Positions 58,150-64,000 of a DNA stretch of 64,000 nucleotides are shown one piece after another. The position numbers were made by a program, and so were the translations under genes. Within the stretch, counting starts at the first letter, position 1, and each line of letters opens with the position of its first letter. Below the pieces are notes generated by a model. It did not search any database, had not been told where the DNA came from, and saw only the letters and a program-made list of their open reading frames with translations. The DNA comes from Tubiluchus corallicola. Lineage: Eukaryota > Priapulida > Priapulimorpha > Priapulimorphida > Tubiluchidae. Location of the stretch: contig JAQGDQ010000093.1 in NCBI GenBank assembly GCA_030141605.1, positions 460,815-524,814 on the forward strand, written 5' to 3'.

Positions 58150-58560
58150 TAGGGAGTGAGTAAACCTCCTTGCACAGCCCATTATATTCATAGCTATTCC
58201 TCTGTAATTACTTGAAGCCAAATCATCAGTATAAGTCTCACAAGCGTTGGGAAGCCTTGGTTGTCACACTATATCCTCACGACGTTGAGATGCCGGTGGG
58301 TTCCTTTTACATTCGTAATGAGCGGCCGTGTCTCTACGCTTTGTTTTAGCGTTTTTGTGTAATTAGAAGAGATGAAGATTTCCCTCACGGCTGCGGGAAG
58401 CTGTTTGCTTGTGTGATCAACAGAAAAACGTCAAGCCAGCCGCCGATTCAGATGATCATTGGCATTTGATTAAAGAGTATCAGTTCAGAGGCATTCATTT
58501 TAACAGCCACTGCTTTAAATGAAAGAACTTAACGGAAGGAAGGATAGTTAGAATGACTGA
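58150..58560. other. Possible distal regulatory block 1
   Basis: Ordinary-complexity, transposon-free sequence with ATTA/TAAT words (GTAATTACTT, GTGTAATTAG) and TGATCATTGGCATTTGAT. Conservation cannot be judged from one sequence. Confidence 0.25.
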
Positions 58561-58620
58561 AAAATAAAAAATACGAAATAAAATGATTAAGTAAAATTAT
58601 ATAAATAAATAATAACGTGC

Positions 58621-58994
58621 AAGAGAAGAAAGGAAGGAAAAGATGGATTCAAGGAAGGAAGAAAAAAGAGAACACAGCAATAAGGGGAAGAAATGGATAG
58701 AAAAAAATGTAGAAAGAGAAGCCCAAGTAAAAAGAGAAAACAAAAGCAGTGAGAACGAGAAAAAAGTAGAGAGGGAAGAAAAGAAAGAAAATCTGAAACA
58801 GAGAGAGAAAAAGAGAAAGGGAGTGAGAAGAGAAAGAGAGAAAGGGAGTGAGAGAAAGGGGGATAAAGAAAGAGGAGACAAAAAGGAAGAGGAGAGAGAA
58901 AGAAAGAAGGAAAGAGGAGAGAAAGACAGAAAGAGCGAGAGAGAGAGAAAGAAAGAAAAAGAGAAAAAGAGAGCGAGAGAGAAAGAAGGAGGAG

Positions 58995-59071
<77 letters not shown>
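58621..59071 (+). repeat. Purine-only tract ending in (GA)n
   Basis: About 450 nt almost entirely A and G on the plus strand, closing with a perfect GA run at about 59000-59070. It gives long Arg/Glu/Lys open frames on both sides of the phase; these follow from composition. Confidence 0.92.
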
Positions 59072-59073
<2 letters not shown>

Positions 59074-59357
59074 TAAGATTTGTGCTGTATTTAAGTGAAC
59101 GAAACTTAAAAAGCCTTCATACTGTTGATTTTTTCACTGAGCAAGTTTTTGTTTCACATGGGAAAATACCAAGCAACCACAAAAACCGCGAAAATAAACA
59201 CGTGGTTTTCACATGTTGCATACAAGTAAAAAATTTAATGTCAATTTAACAGCTTACCAGATGAACTACGTTTAGTATGTAGTAGCAAGTTCATGAATAG
59301 TAGCAATGTAAAAATGATTTTACTATGAATTTAATAAAGAAGAATGTTGTTTGGTAA

Positions 59358-59867
59358 CAGTGGCGGCCGGTAGCTAAAATTAGTGGGATGCTGGAAAATT
59401 GAACTTTTTAGCCGTTGGTTTAATACTGTTTAAAACGAAACAAACATGTAATTATAATGTTGTAATTTTAACCAAACAAACTAATTTAAACATAACCTTG
59501 ATAAACTCCTAAACAAAAAATATTGTTTTCTTATGAATAGCCTAAATTGTCTCAGTTCAAGAATATGCCGATACACGGCTTTTAAGCACGTGACAACTAA
59601 CAACACACATTGCGTGAGAGACAGTACTCTTTCTACCTAAAGTACAGCGTCTTATCTCAGACATGTGTGCATGGCCGCATGCGCACAGCAGCCAACCAGC
59701 ACGTTGTGAAGTAAATTGTACTTCCTTCACATGCTCCGGTTTCATAAAAGTATAAAGAAAGAACTAAAGAAAAAAGACTTATTATATTAAATATTATGGA
59801 ATGGACAATACTGAGTGAAAACAGGGGGTGCTGCAGTATAACAGTATCTATACACAAGCCGCCACTG
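59358..59867. mobile_element. Nonautonomous hAT element, family A copy 4
   Basis: Termini CAGTGGCGGCCGGTAGC and ACAAGCCGCCACTG. Flanks TTTGGTAA at 59350-59357 and 59868-59875 are identical. Orientation is opposite to the copy at 5059. Confidence 0.92.
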
Positions 59868-59977
59868 TTTGGTAATTACTCTTATACACTGCCTACAACA
59901 TCAAGATTGTCATCATTTCGATTTCATCATTGCCGTAATCCTCTTCGCCGCCATCGTCACCGTTACGCTTGTTACTA

Positions 59978-60448
59978 CGGCAGAACAATTTCTACCAGAA
60001 AGCGAATTCGAATCTAATCGAATTTGTGACTTTCGAACTTGAATGAAATCGAATTTCAGTATTTTTGAATCCGAATCGAATTCGATTACAGTTTTTAGGA
60101 TTGTCGAATATATTTTCGAAATACTGATAAAAAGTGGTCTCACGAGGATCATACAAGTTACTTCATTTCGTTCCGTAGTAAAAATACTAATAATTTTCTT
60201 AAAATTTATGCACAGAAACGGCAGCTAAATTGTGATTGCTGATTGCACGACGTTTCAAACGTTTTAATGATAAAAAACGTACGTAGTTCAAGCGCTGAAT
60301 TATTCGAATCTATAATGTAGGTTCGAATCCAATTCAAAATAAATAAATACGCCCAAATCGGATTCGAAATAAATAAATAAATACGTTTATATCGAAATCG
60401 AAATGAATAAATACGCTCAAACCGAATTCGAACGTTGGATGCTTACAA
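59978..60448. mobile_element. TTCGAA-rich short element, family B copy 4
   Basis: Contains ACCAGAAAGCGAATTCGAAT near the left and CGAATTCGAACGTTGGATGC at the right, with the family's central core. It has a local expansion of AAATAAATAAATACG words near 60340-60410. Termini decayed. Confidence 0.65.
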
Positions 60449-60599
60449 CTATTTATTACATTCGCCTCTTGACGCTGATATCATCATCATCATCGTCATC
60501 ACCGTCGTCGTCGCCAATGTCATCACTATGACCATACCGACGTCAGTCCAGTAATTTATGATCGAAGCATAATTTGAATGTGATTATCACCCAGTACTT

Positions 60600-60900
60600 A
60601 CAATTTTGAAGAAACGAAATAATGAAACTTAGCACCACTGGCCCTCTGTGACACACTTTAAAGCCCATTTTTCAATGACGCACCATAAAAGTCTCATTTG
60701 CATTAATTTTCTTCTCATATCTATGGCCTGGCAAGCCAAAGACGGTGCACCGTTTCACATAATTGTCGCCGAGTGTTTCGCCTCCTGGGTCATTAATAAT
60801 TAATTTTGCCAAGACAAAATTCCACAGGGCTATTAGATAAATGAGTATTTATGCGTTACAGGCCGATGTGTAAGAGCATTCGGCCATTAAATATAAGGTT
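60600..60900. promoter_or_regulatory. Possible distal enhancer block 2
   Basis: Transposon-free, mixed-composition DNA with clustered factor-like words: CATTTGCATTAATTTTC (POU plus homeodomain), GTCATTAATAATTAATTTTG and GGCCATTAAATATAA. It reads like developmental enhancer sequence, but this is pattern recognition only. Confidence 0.3.
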
Positions 60901-61033
60901 GTAAAATATGATGTGAATTGGTTGAGTCAGCTCGTAAAAACGGTTGGGTTTCAGATAGTGCAGAGCTATAAAATAGAGACGTTTCAAGTGTGAATGTTAG
61001 TGTATACGTGTCTGAGAGAGTACAAAGAAAAAC

Positions 61034-61144
<111 letters not shown>

Positions 61145-61498
61145 GGTTGTATTGTACCTCATAAGTACTATTGTTGCTTGTTGCGCTTCATGCTCAATCA
61201 CCACTTAGCATTTTCTCTGATTTCAGTTTTTGTTTCATCAGCCAACCTCCTGCCTGTAATTACTTGCACACGGGGAGATTGAAACACTCATTTTGTAAGC
61301 ACGTAACCTCTTTTTAAGACAAACATTTTCTCAAAAACTGACAAAATTTATAACAGTTAATAAATAATAGATATTATATTAAAACAATGTTTTGTGCCTT
61401 CCACAAAGCTCTGTCAGCAGCTGTAGTTGTCGCTGTCGTTGTAGTTTCTAAAATTTTATGATGGTCTTATAAGACAAGAAAGTAAATAAATAAATGAC

Positions 61499-61575
61499 AA
61501 CGACGATAACGATGGTGGTGACAATGATGATGATGATGATAACGATGATAATGATGACGATGATGGCGATAATTA
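61499..61575. repeat. GAT-rich trinucleotide repeat
   Basis: Imperfect GATGATGATAACGATG array. Confidence 0.85.
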
Positions 61576-61599
61576 AAACGAACACTGCAAAGCGGAGAA

Positions 61600-61960
61600 A
61601 CAGGCATGCCTGTGTTGCCACCTAGTAACAAACTGTAGCAACTTCACAAGAGAATTGACATTTAATTGTTGTATATTTCATCTCAACGATTCAACCAGCT
61701 GAGTTAATGCTGATCCTAAATCCAGTCATAAATCATTCTGTAGTTTTAATTTCATTCTGACTCATCTCGTCTGACCAAATTAATCACTAACGCTTATAAA
61801 ACAAGAGAACATTAAATTTCATTCTGGGGATATTTCATTTGCACGATGAATCTGATCAGATGGCGGTGACAGGCTTCGTCAATAGTAGATTTTAGGGGCA
61901 GTGAAAATGTTGTTCGGAAAGCGATGCCTAAAATTTTAAACCTGTCTCTGGTGCAGTGTA
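61600..61960. promoter_or_regulatory. Possible distal regulatory block 3
   Basis: Transposon-free sequence with CAACCAGCTGAGTTAATGC, CAAATTAATCACTAACGC and CAGATGGCGGTGACAGG (YY1-like core). No coding signal. Function is conjecture. Confidence 0.22.
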
Positions 61961-62052
61961 GTTTTGTCCTCTTGTTGTTGCTGATGCTTGCATTTGCTTC
62001 ATCATGATCACGATCATAATTATCAGTATCAATCCTCGTCATATCATCATCA

Positions 62053-62298
62053 TGGTTGTTGTTGTTGTTGTTCTTGTTGCTGCTGCTGTTGTGATTATTG
62101 TTGTTACTGTTTTTTTTGTTGCTCTAGTTGTTGTTGGTATTGTTGGGTTGTTGGTGTTGTTGTCGTTGTTGTTGTTGTTATTGTTGTTGTTGTTGTGTCG
62201 ATGTCGTTGTTGTTGTTGTTGTTATGTCGATGTCGTTGTTTGTGTTGTTGTTGTCGATGTCGTTGGGTTATTGTTGTTGTTGTTTGTTGTTGTTTCTG
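62053..62298. repeat. TTG/GTT-rich trinucleotide array
   Basis: About 245 nt of GTTGTTGTT interrupted by GTCGATGTCGTT units, an imperfect higher-order repeat. It gives Val/Cys/Leu-rich frames with no gene support. Confidence 0.92.
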
Positions 62299-62369
62299 AC
62301 GCTAGCACTGCTACACAGATGACCTAGGTAATATACTAGTTGAAGCAAAGTGTCACCTTTAATGATGCA

Positions 62370-62850
62370 TCTCTTATTTATTGCGCAGATTTTAACAGCT
62401 ATTAATTAGCTACGTCACACGGCAGCTGTCCGCTGATTCACATTTTAATTAAATTGCTGCCTTTAATCACCTATTTTAATATAGTTTCCCAAGTTAAAGT
62501 CAGGTAGCGTTCTACACAACAGCTAAAGTTCCTGCAGCTGAAGTTAATGCTCCAACGATTAAACGTCTAATCGAAACGAATGGCTTCGTGATAATGAAGT
62601 TTTCATAGCAAAGAGGATTTACATCCGGTAGCTCTTCCGCCTCCTGCAGAGGACGGATTAGATAGCGAAATTTGCAGTAGAAATTATTGCTTTCAGCTGT
62701 GATAAATTAAAGTTACAGCCGTTAATTGAAATTAGTGTTGCCTAGCGATGCTTCAGCTTTAAGTTTTGCAATTTGAAGATCTTTTTTTGTTTTTTGTGTA
62801 AAGCGTTTTTCTGTTATTTTGAAGATCAGGTTAGCCTTGGAGGTCTTAAT
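62370..62850. promoter_or_regulatory. Possible distal enhancer block 4
   Basis: Transposon-free stretch with many homeodomain and E-box words: AGCTATTAATTAGCTACG, GGCAGCTGTCC, CATTTTAATTAAATTGC, GGACGGATTAGATAGC and GCCGTTAATTGAAATTAG. Enhancer identity is inference. Confidence 0.3.
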
Positions 62851-62929
62851 AATTTATTAATCATAAATCAGTTAGCATCATCCTCGTCAATTTCATCGCC
62901 AATGTTATCACCGTCATCATCATTTTAGC

Positions 62930-62996
62930 TGTCATAATCATCACCGTTATCATCATCTTGTCATCATGATCACCATCATGATCACCACCATCATTA

Positions 62997-63030
<34 letters not shown>

Positions 63031-63081
63031 GATCATGATCATGATCATTATCATGATCATCATCATTATCATTATCACCAC

Positions 63082-63119
<38 letters not shown>

Positions 63120-63205
63120 CCGCTAGTATCAACATCATCGTCAACACCACCATCACCACCACCAGCATCATCATCATCATCACCACCACCACCATCAGCA
63201 TAATC

Positions 63206-63237
<32 letters not shown>

Positions 63238-63262
63238 ATCATTATCATCATCATCATCATCT
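62930..63262. repeat. CAT/ATC trinucleotide array
   Basis: About 330 nt of ATCATC with CGTCAT, ACCACC and GATCAT variants. It accounts for the Ile/Thr- and Met-rich open frames on both strands. Confidence 0.95.
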
Positions 63263-63559
63263 CTTATTTCTCTTTAGTTTTTCTCTTATTTTGCTCTTGT
63301 TTTTCTACAGTAAATTTCGTAAACCGTTTTTCTTCAAATATTTTATGTATTTTCAATTGATAAAAATGATTTCAATGCTGTAAATGCTAATTCTTTTACT
63401 CTCATTACCTGGGAATATAACTAGCTGTTTTTTGACGAAATGTTTCTCTTTGTTACACATTGAGCGCTGTTGTTCGTTCGCGTGGCTCGGATTCACTTCC
63501 TCAACTCCCCCCTCCCCCGCATGTGAAATGGTACCGACTGGGAGATACTTTATCCGGCG

Positions 63560-63705
63560 AGTGCAAAGCATCAGCAACATTTCGCTTATTGCTGTGCTGC
63601 AGCGACGCTGATTGATTTGTGTCTTCAACGTTTCAATTTGTTGTGAAAGTTTAACGCTGCTTGTCGAGGATAAGTAGATTTGAGTTGACCGGGAAGTTGG
63701 AAAAG
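63560..63705 (+). other. Possible noncoding first exon and donor
   Basis: A CpG-containing stretch (63465-63620) is followed by sequence ending GGAAGTTGGAAAAG then GTAAGAAT, a good donor. No long open frame, so at best a 5' UTR exon of a gene to the right. A family D transposon starts 39 bp beyond. Confidence 0.25.
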
Positions 63706-63743
63706 GTAAGAATTAGTTTAATTACTACTGTGATAATTATTAC

Positions 63744-64000
63744 CAGGGTTTCCACAGAATTTTAAGATAAATTTCCCTGACTTTTCCCTCACCAAGATAA
63801 GCAAAAATTGCATTACTAGTATACATATCCAAACATTTTTGTGTACAGACATTCATACATTATGCTGATATATAATGTGTCTGCACAGTTGCAGTAGTGC
63901 TAAAGAAATTACACTAATCACATTAAATAAACTTTCTTAATCCAATCATTATTAAGAATCACTGGAAAATATGCTTGGAAAAATATTGGTTCTTGGTGAT
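63744..64000. mobile_element. CAGGGTT-terminus element, family D copy 4, cut by window end
   Basis: Begins CAGGGTTTCCACAGAATTTT and is collinear with 19934-20422 up to the last base, including GCAGTAGTGCTAA and TTAAATAAACTTTCTTAATCC. Confidence 0.75.

Noticed and set aside
58643-59249. Long Arg/Glu/Lys open frames that look like a charged coiled-coil protein
   Set aside because: They are produced by a purine-only tract ending in (GA)n; an adjacent frame is equally open and there is no splice or start context.
61988-63277. Val/Cys-, Ile- and Met-rich open frames on both strands
   Set aside because: Trinucleotide arrays (GTT and ATC) give them; no gene features.

Overview
This is a window from an animal nuclear genome. 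It has spliced protein-coding genes with GT-AG introns, standard stop codons, AT-rich introns and intergenic DNA, and many short DNA transposons. The genes, the single RSBN1-type gene and the repeat load suggest an invertebrate. The sequence alone does not fix the phylum or species. No virus, prokaryotic operon, CRISPR array or rRNA gene is visible.

Three gene models are supported exon by exon, with reading phase preserved across every visible junction. (1) Positions 1641-10932 (+) hold nine exons of PFKFB, the bifunctional 6-phosphofructo-2-kinase/fructose-2,6-bisphosphatase. Only the first exon or exons, about 30-40 residues, are missing. (2) Positions 37913-16480 (-) hold eight exons of an RSBN1/DPY-21-type JmjC histone demethylase. 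The predicted protein is about 2336 residues, with a single 5.2-kb internal exon of low-complexity sequence ahead of a conserved C-terminal catalytic domain. (3) Positions 38174-50366 (+) hold eight exons of SET (TAF-I/I2PP2A), a NAP-family histone chaperone of 323 residues with an acidic tail. RSBN1 and SET are head to head, with 260 bp between their start codons, so they probably share a bidirectional promoter. Both act on chromatin; PFKFB controls glycolytic flux.

Introns and spacers are full of short mobile elements that sort into families by termini and target duplications: hAT-like (CAG...CTG, 8-bp duplications, one set carrying the start of a transposase frame), Tigger/pogo-like (TA duplications), TTAA-flanked elements, a TTCGAA-rich family, and a CAGGGTT family with 6-bp duplications. 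A 5'-truncated LINE with an open reverse-transcriptase frame and a perfect 12-bp duplication is nested inside an older TTAA element in RSBN1 intron 1.

From about 50.8 kb to the right end no conserved gene is recognised. This region holds a perfect-consensus CTCF-type site (52589-52604), decayed LINE and hAT copies, minisatellites and long microsatellites. Towards the end are blocks of ordinary-complexity, homeodomain-motif-rich DNA that look like distal regulatory sequence, and a possible noncoding first exon ending near 63705. The most unusual points are the expanded RSBN1, the nested LINE, the 6-bp-duplication family, and an inverted pair of hammerhead-like motifs in SET intron 1. Nothing here can be called a proven new biological system.
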